Shown here: piece by piece, positions 20,505 to 31,005 of the stretch
How the letters are laid out: every line of letters begins with the position of its first letter
Numbering within the stretch: position 1 is the first letter of the stretch
From: Antarcticirhabdus aurantiaca
GTDB taxonomy: Bacteria > Pseudomonadota > Alphaproteobacteria > Rhizobiales > Rhizobiaceae
Direction of reading: 5' to 3'
Assembly: GCF_009765365.1 (NCBI RefSeq)
Contig: NZ_VTOM01000018.1
Span: 1 to 64,000 of the forward strand
DNA length: 64,000 nucleotides
Position numbers and translations under genes: made by a program
The notes under the pieces: generated by a model
The model's input: only the letters and a program-made list of their open reading frames with translations
Told to the model about the DNA's origin: nothing
Database searches by the model: none

Positions 20505-20645
20505 TCGCAAATGCGAAGTGATAATCTGATGGAGGTCGGCGCCGAGGGGGATACCTCCTCCCATCCTTCTCGAACCGATCGTTTCCTCCCAAGGGTTTGC
20601 TCTAAGCAAAGTCTTTTTTGGCCGGGCCTTGAGCCCGGCTTTTTC
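20505..20645 (+). ncRNA. Candidate trans-acting sRNA with exposed CCUCCUCCC (anti-Shine-Dalgarno) loop
   Basis: About 140 bases with ordered hairpins but no plausible ORF. A 10-bp stem (20543-20552 with 20563-20572, two G-U pairs) presents the loop ACCUCCUCCC (20553-20562). A second UCCUCCC (20584-20590) sits in the next, apparently unpaired, stretch. A short stem UUUGC/GCAAA follows (20596-20610), and then a strong intrinsic terminator. This layout resembles alphaproteobacterial sRNAs such as the CcsR/cuckoo and some alpha-r families, whose CCUCCUCCC loops pair with ribosome-binding sites. The 5' end is inferred from the -10-like element; it could instead start near 20530 behind GATAAT at 20519. 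Confidence 0.6.
20621..20644 (+). terminator. Rho-independent terminator of the sRNA
   Basis: Seven-base perfect stem GCCGGGC/GCCCGGC with loop CTTGA, preceded by T6 and followed by T5. It ends the small RNA and insulates the LysM-Ig gene. Confidence 0.9.
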
Positions 20646-20870
20646 TTGTCCGCAGCATGGATCGCCAGGGCTCGGGCGCCGCGTCCGAGCGGCCGTGAAC
20701 GGTGTAAAGCCGAGGGTTCGCGATCGTCCAGGGCGAGAAGCGCGCGGGATCCGCTCGCCTTGCTTGTTGGAACCCGGCCAATTCATTAATAATGCGGGAA
20801 GTTTCGGCTTCCGCATCGCTTCGAGCCCCCGTGTTCCTCCGATTCGCGGAGCCCACCCCTGGTGGAGCGC

Positions 20871-22475
20871 ATGCGCAAACGAGCGACCGGCATCCTTCTG
20901 TTCTGCGTCTTTCTGCTGGCCGCCATCGTTGCCGGTTATCTCGACATGCTGAATTCCGAGCGCGAGCGCCTGGCGCAGCTCGGCAGTCTGGAAGCCCTCC
21001 GCGACGGCGCGGCTGCGGGGGCGCCAGCGCCGGCATCGTCTCGATCGGCAGCCTCGGGCGGCCAGAGTGCCGCGCCGGCGCCGGCGGTTCCGGTCGCGGC
21101 GGAAGCCGGGGCGGCCGAGGCGAAGGCGCCCGGCGAGGACAAGGCGCCGCGCTTCGACATCCTGCGCGCCGAGCCGAACGGCGACCTCGTGGTGGCGGGG
21201 CAGGCGCCGGCCGGCGCGACGGTGGCCCTGTTCGGCAACGGGCGCGAGATCGCGAGGGAAACGGCGAGCGAGGGCGGCTCCTTCGCCATGGTGCTGCCGG
21301 AGCCGCTGACGCCGGGCGCTCACCAGCTGGCGCTCTCCGCCACCATGCCGGACGGGAGCCGGGCCGAGTCGCCGCAGACGGCGCTCGTCGACGTGCCCCC
21401 GGCGGGCAAGGAAGACCAGCTCCTGGCGATGATCGAGGAGCCGAACGCGCCCTCCCGCATCGTCGAGGCGCCCAAGCCCGCGGGGGCGGAGGGCGGCGAG
21501 GCTGCCGCGCTTGCAGTGCCGGCGGCACCGGACGTGCGGGCCGAGCCGCCGGTGGCGGCCGCGGCACCTGTGGCACCGGCGGCGCGAGCGCCGGCGAGCG
21601 TTGCCGCCGCGGCACTGGCGAACGGGGCGAGCGACGCGGCGCAGGAGCCGCGCGCGCCTTCGCCGCTGGTGGTGGAGGCCGTGGAGATCGAGAACGGCCG
21701 CGTCTTCGTCGCCGGCACGGGGGCTGCGGGCCTGCGGGTGCGGGTCTATCTCGACAACGCGCTGGTCGGCGAGGCGCCGGTCTCGCGGGACGGGCGCTTC
21801 TTCGTCACCGCCCGGCGCGACGTGCCGGTCGGCGGCCATACGGTTCGGGCGGATCAGGTCGCCGCGGACGGCAGCGTCGCCTACCGCGCCGAGGTGCCCT
21901 TCGCGCGGCCGGACGACGGCGCCATGTCGGCGATCGCGTCCAGCGAGGCGCCTCCGGCGACCGCGGAGCCGGTGCCGTCCGCGGCGACGGAACCGCGCGA
22001 GGACGAGGATGCGGGAACGGACGTCGCGGTTGCCGCGATGCCCGAGCCGGTGGCGCAGGAGCGGGACGAGCCATTCGAGATGTCGGCGGCACCGATTGGA
22101 TCATCGAGCGATCCGGCACCGGCAGCAGCAAAGGGACCGACGGAAGCGGCCGGCGAGCGTGCGGCAGAGCCCGAGGTCGTGGCTCCGGCGGTCAGCCAGC
22201 CGCCCGCATCGACCGAAACGGCGAGCGATGGTTCCGCCGAGCCGGTGGTCGCGACCGTCCAGCAGGCGCCTTTGACGACGGTGGAAGGGCGCGTGATCAT
22301 CCGGCGCGGGGACAGCCTGTGGCGCATCTCGCGCGATCTCTACGGCGCCGGGCGGCGCTATACGGTGATCTACCTCGCCAACGGCGATCAGATCCGCGAC
22401 CCCGACCGGATCTATCCCGGCCAGGTCTTCCGCGTGCCGAACGAGGCGGCGGACGGGGCCGAGAACGAGGGCTGA
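20871..22475 (+). CDS. Membrane-anchored Ig-like/LysM protein
   Basis: The 534-residue protein starts with a basic residue cluster and one membrane helix (about 8-28, ILLFCVFLLAAIVAGYLDML), with no obvious cleavage site. Two bacterial Ig-like domains follow (about 90-185, beginning RAEPNGDLVVAGQAPAGATV; about 265-350, including ENGRVFVAGTGAAGLRVRVY), joined by Ala/Pro/Glu-rich linkers. A C-terminal LysM (about 470-525, VIIRRGDSLWRISRDLYGAG to YPGQVFRVP) should bind peptidoglycan. Ig-LysM proteins of this layout are common in Rhizobiales with no settled role. GGAG at 20864 supports the ATG at 20871. Its end is 13 bp from the convergent ABC exporter. Confidence 0.85.
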   Translation: MRKRATGILLFCVFLLAAIVAGYLDMLNSERERLAQLGSLEALRDGAAAGAPAPASSRSAASGGQSAAPAPAVPVAAEAGAAEAKAPGEDKAPRFDILRAEPNGDLVVAGQAPAGATVALFGNGREIARETASEGGSFAMVLPEPLTPGAHQLALSATMPDGSRAESPQTALVDVPPAGKEDQLLAMIEEPNAPSRIVEAPKPAGAEGGEAAALAVPAAPDVRAEPPVAAAAPVAPAARAPASVAAAALANGASDAAQEPRAPSPLVVEAVEIENGRVFVAGTGAAGLRVRVYLDNALVGEAPVSRDGRFFVTARRDVPVGGHTVRADQVAADGSVAYRAEVPFARPDDGAMSAIASSEAPPATAEPVPSAATEPREDEDAGTDVAVAAMPEPVAQERDEPFEMSAAPIGSSSDPAPAAAKGPTEAAGERAAEPEVVAPAVSQPPASTETASDGSAEPVVATVQQAPLTTVEGRVIIRRGDSLWRISRDLYGAGRRYTVIYLANGDQIRDPDRIYPGQVFRVPNEAADGAENEG

Positions 22476-22488
22476 GCCGCGGCGGGGT

Positions 22489-24318
<1,830 letters not shown>

Positions 24319-24357
24319 GCTTGGAAGTCCCCCTTGCGGGATGCGGCGGGGCCGGTC

Positions 24358-24386
24358 TTGTGCGGCTTCGGGCCGTGATGTATAGG
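24358..24386 (+). promoter_or_regulatory. Sigma-70-type promoter of rpmE
   Basis: A -35 box TTGTGC (24358-24363), 17-bp spacer and -10 box TATAGG (24381-24386) lie about 145 bp before the rpmE start. This leaves a leader of about 140 bases, which may fold, as in other r-protein leaders; no known autoregulatory motif was recognised. Confidence 0.6.
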
Positions 24387-24531
24387 CTCGACCCCGGATT
24401 TGAAAGCGACGACGCCGTCTCTCCCTTCAAGTTTCGCCCGTCAAGCGTCTGAACGGCTCGCGCCAACAGGCCGCAGGGCCGGAGGCTTGGCGGACCGGGA
24501 AGGGCGGCCGAGACACTCGAAGGACAGGCCC

Positions 24532-24753
24532 ATGCGCAAGAACATCCATCCCGACTACCACACGATCACGGTCGTGATGACCAACGGCACCGAGTACCAG
24601 ACCCGCTCGACCTACGGCGCCGCGGGCGACAAGCTGAACCTCGACATCGACCCGATGTCGCACCCGGCCTGGACCGGCGGCAACCAGCAGCTCATGGACC
24701 GCGGCGGCCGCGTGTCGCGCTTCAAGAAGCGCTACGAAGGCCTCGGCATCTGA
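24532..24753 (+). CDS. rpmE: 50S ribosomal protein L31 (zinc-free form)
   Basis: The 73-residue product reads [20 protein letters not shown], with the alphaproteobacterial L31 core [14 protein letters not shown] and the C-terminal [13 protein letters not shown]. It contributes to the 30S-50S bridge in the ribosome. The CxxC zinc ligands of the C+ form are absent, as expected in this class. The start at 24532 begins the family sequence exactly. A strong bidirectional hairpin follows its stop. Confidence 0.97.
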   Translation: MRKNIHPDYHTITVVMTNGTEYQTRSTYGAAGDKLNLDIDPMSHPAWTGGNQQLMDRGGRVSRFKKRYEGLGI

Positions 24754-24780
24754 TCCAGCCGACATCGGCCGGCATGTACG

Positions 24781-24814
24781 AAAAGGGCGGGCGCCGCGAG
24801 GCGCCCGCCCTTTT
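24781..24814. terminator. Bidirectional rho-independent terminator after rpmE
   Basis: A perfect 11-bp stem GGGCGGGCGCC/GGCGCCCGCCC with loop GCGA, flanked by AAAA and TTTT. It can end rpmE on the plus strand and the small-protein unit on the minus strand. Confidence 0.93.
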
Positions 24815-24877
24815 CGCATGTCACGGCCGGCTCGGCGGGGCGCGAAGTGGCCTCACGCCGCCGCGCCGGGACGGAGC

Positions 24878-25078
24878 CTATTTCAGCTTCGCATCGTGGG
24901 TGTGGTGGGTGTCCTGCTCGCCGCCGCCGGACGAGACCTGGGCGCGCGGCCCGTTGGTCGGCTCGCCGGGATTCGGACCGCGGTTCTCCGTCGGATCCGG
25001 GCGGTCGGGGCGCTGGTGGCTGGAGCCGGGGCCGCCGTGATGGCGGTTGGCGTTCTCGGTCTTCTGGGACGTGGACAT
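24878..25078 (-). CDS. Small hydrophilic disordered protein
   Basis: A 66-residue polar protein (MSTSQKTENANRHHGGPGSS at the start; ending in GGGEQDTHHTHDAKLK), rich in His, Gly, Pro, Asn and Arg with no hydrophobic segment. It lacks a recognised domain. It begins five bases after the stop of a similar small gene, so the two form a unit. Coding reality is supported by the pairing and the clean position between upp and rpmE, not by homology. It might be a stress-induced or metal-binding intrinsically disordered protein, which is speculation. Confidence 0.55.
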   Translation of the reverse strand: MSTSQKTENANRHHGGPGSSHQRPDRPDPTENRGPNPGEPTNGPRAQVSSGGGEQDTHHTHDAKLK

Positions 25079-25083
25079 GGCCT

Positions 25084-25272
25084 TCACCGATCCTGCTGGA
25101 GGCCCTGATGGGTCGTGTTCTGCTTGATGTTGCCCTGCCGGTCCTGCTCGCCGAGGTTCCGGGGCGCGGCACCGGCGTGGACGGCGTCGCCGCCCTCGCG
25201 GGGGCTGCCGGTATCGCCCGGGCCCTTGTGGCTGCGATTCTCGGATGGGACGGGGGGTGCCTTGGCGTTCAT
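25084..25272 (-). CDS. Small hydrophilic disordered protein, first of pair
   Basis: A 62-residue polar protein (MNAKAPPVPSENRSHKGPGD, then RNLGEQDRQGNIKQNTTHQG) with no hydrophobic helix. The start at 25272 is backed by a strong Shine-Dalgarno sequence, AGAAGGAGG, eight to sixteen bases upstream on the minus strand, making this the better supported of the pair. The EQDRQGNIKQNTTHQG segment is reminiscent of short, possibly stress-induced proteins seen in Rhizobiales. Function unknown. It lies 82 bp downstream of upp on the same strand. Confidence 0.65.
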   Translation of the reverse strand: MNAKAPPVPSENRSHKGPGDTGSPREGGDAVHAGAAPRNLGEQDRQGNIKQNTTHQGLQQDR

Positions 25273-25354
25273 CGCGCCGTTCCTCCTTCTCGTGTCGTCG
25301 AGGAGGAAACCGGCGGGAATCACCAAGGGTTCCGATGAAAATCCGGACCCGGGT

Positions 25355-25984
25355 TCACTTCGTCCCGTACATGCGGTCGCCCGCATCGCCGAGACCGGGA
25401 AGGATGTAGCCCTTCTCGTTCAAGCGCTCGTCGATCGAGGCGGTGAAGATGGGAACGTCGGGATGGCCGGCGCGGAAGCGCTCGATGCCCTCCGGTGCGG
25501 CGAGAAGGCAGAGGAAGCGGATCTGCCGGGCGCCGCGCTCCTTCAGCTTCGTCACCGCCGCGACGGAGGAGTTGGCGGTGGCCAGCATCGGGTCGACCAC
25601 GATCACGAGGCGGCTCGCGAGATCCTCGGGCGCCTTGAAGTAGTACTCGACCGGCTGAAGCGTCTCGTGGTCGCGATACATGCCGACATGGGCGACGCGC
25701 GCGGCCGGGACGAGGTCGAGCATGCCTTCGAGGAGGCCGTTGCCGGCCCGCAGGATCGAGGCGAAGACGAGCTTCTTGCCTTCGAGGATCGGCGCTTGCA
25801 TCGGACCCAGCGGCGTCTCGATGTCGAGAACGGTCAGGTCGAGGTCGCGCGTCACCTCGTAGGTGAGCAGCGTCGAGATTTCCTTCAGGAGCCGGCGGAA
25901 GCTCGCCGTGGACGTTTCCTTCTTGCGCATCAGCGTCAGCTTGTGCTGCACGAGGGGGTGGTCGATGACGGTGACGCCTGACAT
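25355..25984 (-). CDS. upp: Uracil phosphoribosyltransferase
   Basis: The 209-residue cytosolic enzyme joins uracil and PRPP to make UMP. It begins [17 protein letters not shown], carries [10 protein letters not shown] in the PRPP-binding region, the PRPP loop [14 protein letters not shown] (about 125-138) and the uracil-binding C-terminus [18 protein letters not shown]. The length is standard. It follows add and deoB on the same strand (60-bp gap), so all three probably work in nucleoside and base salvage, perhaps in one transcript. Confidence 0.97.
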   Translation of the reverse strand: MSGVTVIDHPLVQHKLTLMRKKETSTASFRRLLKEISTLLTYEVTRDLDLTVLDIETPLGPMQAPILEGKKLVFASILRAGNGLLEGMLDLVPAARVAHVGMYRDHETLQPVEYYFKAPEDLASRLVIVVDPMLATANSSVAAVTKLKERGARQIRFLCLLAAPEGIERFRAGHPDVPIFTASIDERLNEKGYILPGLGDAGDRMYGTK

Positions 25985-26044
25985 GCGCTGAGCCGCTTTC
26001 GCTGTCTTATGTGTCCGACTGATCGATCCGGTCTAGCTCCGCGA

Positions 26045-27085
26045 TCAGCCGGAGCCAAGCGAAATGAGGCTCGCGGACAGGCGCTCCAACAGGCGCCCGC
26101 GGGTCGGCTCGTCGACGAAGGCCGCCTCGATCGCCGTACGGGTGAGCCCGGCCCGGCGCGCCGCGTCGAGGCCCATGGCCGCCGCGAGCTCGTATTCGCG
26201 CGACAGGTCGGTCGCGAAGAAGGGCGGGTCGTCCGAGTTCACCGTCAGCCTGACGCCGGCCCGGGCGAGAACGGGCAGGGGATGGGCGTCGAGGCTCGGA
26301 TAAACGCCGAGCGCGATGTTGGAGCCGGGGCAGGTCTCCAGAACGATCCCTTCCGCCACGATGCGCCGGACGAGGTCCTCGTCCTCCACCGCCCGCACGC
26401 CGTGGCCGAGCCGCGAGACCTTGAGCGCGTCCAGCGTTTCGCGCACGCCGTCCGCGCCGGCGAACTCGCCGGCATGGGCGGTGAGGCCGAGCCCGGCCTC
26501 GCGCGCGACGTCGAAGGCGGGGGCGAAGGCGCGCGGGGCGTGGGAGCGCTCGTTGCCGGCGAGGCCGAAGCCGGTGACGAGGCCGGTAAAGGCGGGATCG
26601 CGGGCGAAGCGCGCCGCCTCGACCGCGCGCTCGGGCCCGAGATGGCGGATCGCGACCACGATCAGGCGGCAGACGATGCCGTGCGCGTCCTCAGCCGCCT
26701 TGGCGCCGCGGCCGAGCGCGCGGATGTAGTCGGCGGGCGCGAGGCCGGCGGCCCTCGCATGGTCGGGCGAAACGAAGAGCTCGGAATAGATCGCGCCTTG
26801 GCGCGCGAGACCCGACAGGTAGTCGAGGGCGAGGCGCTCGTAGTCCTCGGGCGTCTTGAACAGGCCCGCCACGGCGTCGTAGGCGGCGAGAAAGCTGTCG
26901 AAGTCCTGCCATCGGTAGGTCTCGCCCGACACGATCCCGTCGAGGCTGCGGCCGGCTCGGGCGGCGAGCTCGCGCGCGAGCGCGACCGGCGCCGCGCCCT
27001 CGACATGGCAGTGGATCTCCGCCTTGGGGAAGGGGGCGGCCGGCTGGTCCGCGGCAGCGGCGGCTAGACGGTCGGCGATCGTCAC
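26045..27085 (-). CDS. add: Adenosine deaminase
   Basis: The 346-residue zinc enzyme deaminates adenosine to inosine. Metal histidines lie in [10 protein letters not shown] (H-x-H) and [10 protein letters not shown]; the catalytic glutamate is in HAGE, another histidine in RLGHGVR, and NSDDPPFF supplies the final aspartates. The start ATG overlaps the deoB stop by four bases (ATGA), so translation is coupled. HCHVEGA instead of the more common HLHLDGA is a minor variation. Confidence 0.93.
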   Translation of the reverse strand: MTIADRLAAAAADQPAAPFPKAEIHCHVEGAAPVALARELAARAGRSLDGIVSGETYRWQDFDSFLAAYDAVAGLFKTPEDYERLALDYLSGLARQGAIYSELFVSPDHARAAGLAPADYIRALGRGAKAAEDAHGIVCRLIVVAIRHLGPERAVEAARFARDPAFTGLVTGFGLAGNERSHAPRAFAPAFDVAREAGLGLTAHAGEFAGADGVRETLDALKVSRLGHGVRAVEDEDLVRRIVAEGIVLETCPGSNIALGVYPSLDAHPLPVLARAGVRLTVNSDDPPFFATDLSREYELAAAMGLDAARRAGLTRTAIEAAFVDEPTRGRLLERLSASLISLGSG

Positions 27086-28281
27086 AGGAAGTTCCTTCCG
27101 TCCGGGCCGGCGGGAACGCCGAGATGAGCCGCCAAGCTCGCGCCGATGTCGGCGAAGCTGTCGCGCCGCCCGATGTCGCGCGGTGCTATGCCGGGTCCGA
27201 AGCCGAGAACGGGCACGGCTTCGCGGGTATGGTCGCTGCCGGTCCAGGTCGGGTCGCAGCCGTGGTCGGCCGTGAGAACGGCGAGGTCGCCCGGTCGCAG
27301 CATCGCCTCGATTTCGGGAAGGCGCCTGTCGAAGGCTTCGAGGGCGGCGGCGTAGCCCGAAACGTCGCGGCGGTGGCCGAAGACCTGGTCGAAGTCGACG
27401 AAATTCACGAAGACGAGGTCGCCGCTCCCGGCGTCCTCCAGCGCCCGCAGGGTCTGATCGAAGAGAGCCATGTTGTTCGCGCCCTTGCGCACCTCGCTGA
27501 CGCCGCGATGGGCGAAGATGTCGCCGATCTTGCCGACGCCGATCACGCGCCGGCCCGCCGCCGTCAGACGGTCGAGCAGCGTGTCGGCGGGCGGGGGAAC
27601 GGCATAGTCGCGCCGGTTGGCGGTGCGCTCGAAACCGGTCTCAGCCGAGCCGACGAAGGGGCGCGCGATGACGCGGCCGATGTTCAGGGGATCGACGTGC
27701 CGCCGCGCGGCAAGGCAGAGCGCGTCGAGCCGATCGAGCCCGAAGGCCTCCTCGTGGGCGGCGATCTGCAGCACGCTGTCGGAGGAGGTGTAGAGGATCG
27801 GCTTGCCCGTCTCGACGCTTTCAGCGCCGAGTTCCTCGATGATCGCGGTGCCCGAGGCGTGACGGTTTCCGAGAATGCCGGGAATGCCGGTGTCGTCGAC
27901 GATCTCGGCGATCAGGGCCGGCGGAAAGGCGGGCTCGGCATGCGGAAAGTAGCCCCAGTCGAAGCGCACGGGAACGCCCGCGATCTCCCAATGGCCGGAG
28001 GGCGTGTCCTTGCCGCGGGAAACCTCGACGGCCGAGCCGTGAAGGCCCTGCGGGGCCGGGGCTCCGGCGGGCGCGAGGCCCGCCGCGTGGAGGAGGCCGA
28101 GCCGCTCCATGTTGGGCAGCCGGAGCGGACCGGAGCGCAGGCCCGGCACGTCGGCCCGGCCGGCCGCGCAGGCTGCGCGGATGTGGCCGAAGGTGTCGGC
28201 GCCCGCGTCGCCGTAGGCCGCCGCGTCCGGCGCGCCGCCGATGCCGAAGGAGTCGAGCACGCAAAGAAGTGCGCGGGTCAT
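27082..28281 (-). CDS. deoB: Phosphopentomutase
   Basis: The 399-residue enzyme interconverts ribose 1-phosphate and ribose 5-phosphate (and the deoxy forms), linking nucleoside breakdown to central metabolism. It belongs to the alkaline phosphatase superfamily: [20 protein letters not shown] holds the N-terminal metal aspartate, and [20 protein letters not shown] and [18 protein letters not shown] hold the C-terminal metal ligands. It is the first gene of the deoB-add unit and starts 46 bp from the Tad pseudopilin gene on the same strand. Confidence 0.96.
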   Translation of the reverse strand: MTRALLCVLDSFGIGGAPDAAAYGDAGADTFGHIRAACAAGRADVPGLRSGPLRLPNMERLGLLHAAGLAPAGAPAPQGLHGSAVEVSRGKDTPSGHWEIAGVPVRFDWGYFPHAEPAFPPALIAEIVDDTGIPGILGNRHASGTAIIEELGAESVETGKPILYTSSDSVLQIAAHEEAFGLDRLDALCLAARRHVDPLNIGRVIARPFVGSAETGFERTANRRDYAVPPPADTLLDRLTAAGRRVIGVGKIGDIFAHRGVSEVRKGANNMALFDQTLRALEDAGSGDLVFVNFVDFDQVFGHRRDVSGYAAALEAFDRRLPEIEAMLRPGDLAVLTADHGCDPTWTGSDHTREAVPVLGFGPGIAPRDIGRRDSFADIGASLAAHLGVPAGPDGRNFL

Positions 28282-28326
28282 GGTCCGTTTCCCGTCCGCG
28301 GCGCACCTACGGACGGGAAACGCGGG

Positions 28327-28923
28327 TCACGTGTTCCAGTCCGAGCAGGCCACCGAATTGCCGATGCGAGGATTGAGATAGGACATGCTGCCCATCTGGA
28401 TCAGCCCCGAGGCGTTTCCCGTCACCCCGGCCAGGATGGTCTTCAGGCCGAGGCCGCCGAGGGGAACGTAGTCGTAGCGCGACTCCGTGACCATCATGGT
28501 CGAGCCGGTCGGGAGCGTCGCGAACTCGGCGGGAAGCTGGTAATCCCTGCCGGGGATCAGCGGCTGCAGCGGCGTCGTGGTCTTGTCGTAGACGCGGGAG
28601 CACTCGATCTTCGCCTTGCCGGGCGAGCTGACCTTCACCGATGTGACGCGCAGGCGCAGCGGCGCCGCGGAGTAGGGCGTGAGGATCGCGGCCGAGATCT
28701 TGAAGATGCGGTCGACATCGCCCTTCGTCAGCGAGGCCGACTGGGTGACGAGGTCGTTCACCGTCGCGCCGGCGTGCTGGACCTTGCGGTTCAGGGTCAC
28801 CGCGACGGCCAGCTCGGAGCCCCCGACATAGAGGAGGAGCAGGACCGGCGCCACCACGGCGAACTCCACGGCTCCGACGGCGCGCCGGTCGCGCAGGAAG
28901 CGGCTGAGACGCGCGATACCCAT
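28327..28923 (-). CDS. TadE/TadG-like pseudopilin, second of pair
   Basis: The 198-residue protein has a basic N-terminus followed by the TadE helix RRAVGAVEFAVVAPVLLLLYVG (about 13-35), with the conserved glutamate of class III pseudopilins after the likely processing site. The rest is a periplasmic domain with two cysteines (KIECSR and VACSDWN). TadE-like pseudopilins are cut by the CpaA-type peptidase and assist Flp pilus assembly. It overlaps the other TadE-like gene by one base (TGATG), so the two are co-translated. Confidence 0.85.
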   Translation of the reverse strand: MGIARLSRFLRDRRAVGAVEFAVVAPVLLLLYVGGSELAVAVTLNRKVQHAGATVNDLVTQSASLTKGDVDRIFKISAAILTPYSAAPLRLRVTSVKVSSPGKAKIECSRVYDKTTTPLQPLIPGRDYQLPAEFATLPTGSTMMVTESRYDYVPLGGLGLKTILAGVTGNASGLIQMGSMSYLNPRIGNSVACSDWNT

Positions 28924-29501
28924 CAGAACGGCTCCGTCTTGAAGGCGGCGGTCGAGACGATCAGGAAGGTGCCGTCCGGCATCGTCGTGAAGCTCTTGCG
29001 CATGAAGTCGAGGAGCAGGGGCCACTTGTAGTAGACCCGCAGCTGCGTCACCCGCTGCCCCGAGGGCAGTGCGTAGCCGAAGCCCGTCGTGTCGAGATCG
29101 CCGTTCTTCATCGGGACGTTGGTCGGGACGTCGTAGTTGTTTTCGCCGAAGGAGCGCAGGTCGATCTGGAGCTTCGAGCAGTCGAGAAGGAAGCTCACAT
29201 CCTTGCAGATCGCGGTGCGGAACTCGGCCGAGGTCAGGCCGGTCTTCGTGGCGCCCCCCTTCTGCGACTCGCCGGTGCGAACCTGCCGCGCCGCCCGTTC
29301 CACGGCCGAGTCGAGCGTGAGCTCGGCCATGAAGACCATCGCCGTTTCCAGCGTCGCGAAGACGATCATGAAGAAGGGAAAGGCCAGGAGGGCGAACTCG
29401 ATCGCCGCCACGCCTCGACGATCGCGGCCGAAGAGGCCGATCCGTGCCGGCCGCCTGCCGGCGTCGCGCCGCCAGCGCGTGCCGATCCAGCGCGATGCCA
29501 T
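28923..29501 (-). CDS. TadE/TadG-like pseudopilin, first of pair
   Basis: The 192-residue protein begins MASRWIGTRWRRDAG. After an Arg-rich stretch it shows GVAAIEFALLAFPFFMIVFA, the TadE-type membrane helix with glutamate at position five. The C-terminal 140 residues are an extracytoplasmic domain with cysteines in TAICKDVSFLLDCSKLQ. The ATG at 29501 is preferred over 29549, which adds 16 residues. It lies 206 bp after the CpaC-N-like gene, and the gap holds an 8-bp stem-loop (29562-29589) without a T tract. Confidence 0.85.
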   Translation of the reverse strand: MASRWIGTRWRRDAGRRPARIGLFGRDRRGVAAIEFALLAFPFFMIVFATLETAMVFMAELTLDSAVERAARQVRTGESQKGGATKTGLTSAEFRTAICKDVSFLLDCSKLQIDLRSFGENNYDVPTNVPMKNGDLDTTGFGYALPSGQRVTQLRVYYKWPLLLDFMRKSFTTMPDGTFLIVSTAAFKTEPF

Positions 29502-29707
29502 GGTCCGCTCTCCCTTCGCCGCTTTCTGGCGAAAGAATAGGCGGATCACCTTGCGGATTGGTTGAGGCGACGCATCGCAAGCGCCTCAAGACTGCGCCGA
29601 ATGCTTCCGACAGGCTTTGGCGGGATCGCTCTGCCCGGGCCTTGCCGGTACGTCGGCGCCGCCCCGTCCTTCCGTCAGCCCTGGCCCTGAGCTTTCGTCA
29701 GAGGCTC

Positions 29708-30166
29708 CTAATTGCCGCCCGTGGCCATGGTCTGGCGCGCCTGGAACTGCGTGTTGGCCATGTTGAAGTTGCCGCTGTCGTCGCCGATCGTCACCGTCGG
29801 CTCGCAGTTCGGGCTGCAGGAATAGGTCGAGCGGCTGGCCTGGCGGAAGACACGCACCGTTCCTTCCTCGAACGTGCGGACCGACACGGACTCGTCGAGG
29901 ATCGGCTCGCCGTCGCGGCCGATGACGATGAGGTTCGTGATGCCGTAGGAGCGACCGGTCAGGATCAGCGTGTGGCTGTCGTGGACGGACACGTCGACGA
30001 TGGACGGGTTGCCGATGATGATGGTCTCCGCCGGCTCGCTGATCTTCAGGATGCGGGCGTGGTCGACCTCGACCTCCAGCTTCGGCGCTTCGGCGCGCGC
30101 GATCGGTCCGCCGACGAGGCAGGCGAGGGCGGCGGCGGGAAGGGTCAGGCGGAGCGACCAGCGCAT
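29708..30166 (-). CDS. Exported protein with CpaC/RcpA N-terminal pilus-assembly domain
   Basis: The 152-residue precursor has a signal peptide (about 1-26, cut near ARA) and then the secretin N-terminal pilus-assembly domain: LEVEVDHARILKISEPAETI, GNPSIVDVSV and LTGRSYGITNLIVIGRDGEP, close to the corresponding part of the CpaC in this locus. It lacks the secretin barrel. A C-terminal tail has two cysteines (YSCSPNCEPTV). It may assist secretin or pilin assembly in the periplasm. It diverges from the flp genes and lies beside the TadE pair. Confidence 0.85.
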   Translation of the reverse strand: MRWSLRLTLPAAALACLVGGPIARAEAPKLEVEVDHARILKISEPAETIIIGNPSIVDVSVHDSHTLILTGRSYGITNLIVIGRDGEPILDESVSVRTFEEGTVRVFRQASRSTYSCSPNCEPTVTIGDDSGNFNMANTQFQARQTMATGGN

Positions 30167-30515
30167 GATGAACGACCTCGGGCCTCGGGCGGACACCGAC
30201 CCGCCTTTCATTCTTCTATCCGCGGCAGGGTGAACGAAGGTTTAAGGAGGGCATCCCAGGCGAAGAAGCGGGGCATTCTCCAGCGAAGGCACGAAGACCA
30301 GCGTCGAACACGCGGTGTCGGCTTGCAGAAGCGTCGAATGCTGGAAGTCACGTAAAGTAATCGCTCACCAAGTGCTTGAAGGAGGGCTCGTTGCCCTTCG
30401 TTAACCCTGGTCCTTAAAGCGATGGAAATCGCCGGCGCCTAGTTTCGGCTCAACCGATCGACGGGACTTGAAAGTCGACGGGAGTGAGACAGACCATCAC
30501 CTTGGAGTTCATCCG
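30167..30515. promoter_or_regulatory. Divergent control region upstream of flp, with CtrA-like half-sites
   Basis: This 349-bp stretch has no supportable gene. It must hold the promoters for the CpaC-N-like gene and the flp-cpa operon. TTAACC at 30401-30406 and TTAA at 30414-30417 resemble the two halves of a CtrA site, but are nine bases apart instead of seven. CtrA activates pilin transcription in several alphaproteobacteria. No good -35/-10 pair was identified. Confidence 0.35.
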
Positions 30516-30698
30516 ATGACCAAGACCCTGCGCTGCTTCTTCAAGGACGAGTCGGGCGCCACCGCGATCGAATACGCCATCATCGCCGCCGTCCTCGGCG
30601 CCGTGATCATCACGGCCATGGGCACGCTCGGCAGCAGCCTCAAGACGACCTTCGGCAACATCGGCACGAAGCTGACGACGTCGACCACCGGCCTCTGA
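30516..30698 (+). CDS. flp: Flp/Fap-type pilin, copy 1
   Basis: The 60-residue type IVb pilin precursor reads MTKTLRCFFKDESGATAIEY, with cleavage expected after the glycine before ATAIEYAIIAAVLGAVIITA. The mature N-terminus carries the Flp glutamate and tyrosine (EY). It polymerises into the adhesive Tad pilus after processing by the prepilin peptidase encoded downstream. The in-frame ATG at 30468 is too far upstream of the prepilin leader. It differs from copy 2 only in GSSLKTT versus GTSLTTT. Confidence 0.95.
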   Translation: MTKTLRCFFKDESGATAIEYAIIAAVLGAVIITAMGTLGSSLKTTFGNIGTKLTTSTTGL

Positions 30699-30807
30699 GC
30701 CGCGATCCGGCCCGCTCCCGCGGCGCGATCTCAAGGTCTGCCTCCATCGATCGACGCAACTCGGCGTCTGCGGGAGTGGGGCAGACCATCACCTTGGAGT
30801 TCATTCC

Positions 30808-30990
30808 ATGACCAAGACTCTGCGCTGCTTCTTCAAGGACGAGTCGGGCGCCACCGCGATCGAATACGCCATCATCGCCGCCGTCCTCGGCGCCGTGATC
30901 ATCACGGCCATGGGCACGCTCGGCACCAGCCTCACGACGACCTTCGGCAACATCGGCACGAAGCTGACGACGTCGACCACCGGCCTCTGA
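30808..30990 (+). CDS. flp: Flp/Fap-type pilin, copy 2
   Basis: The 60-residue product is identical to copy 1 except for two residues near position 40 (GTSLTTTFGN here). It has the same leader, processing site and hydrophobic EYAIIAAVLGAVIITA helix. The upstream leader bases are also nearly identical, so it may have its own ribosome-binding site and promoter or be co-transcribed. A stem-loop follows at 31006-31040. Confidence 0.95.
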   Translation: MTKTLRCFFKDESGATAIEYAIIAAVLGAVIITAMGTLGTSLTTTFGNIGTKLTTSTTGL

Positions 30991-31005
30991 GCCACGAGGC
31001 AAACA

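Noticed and set aside
29562-29589. Stem-loop between the TadE-like and CpaC-N-like genes as a terminator
   Set aside because: An 8-bp stem exists but has a 12-base loop and no T tract; no basis for calling termination.
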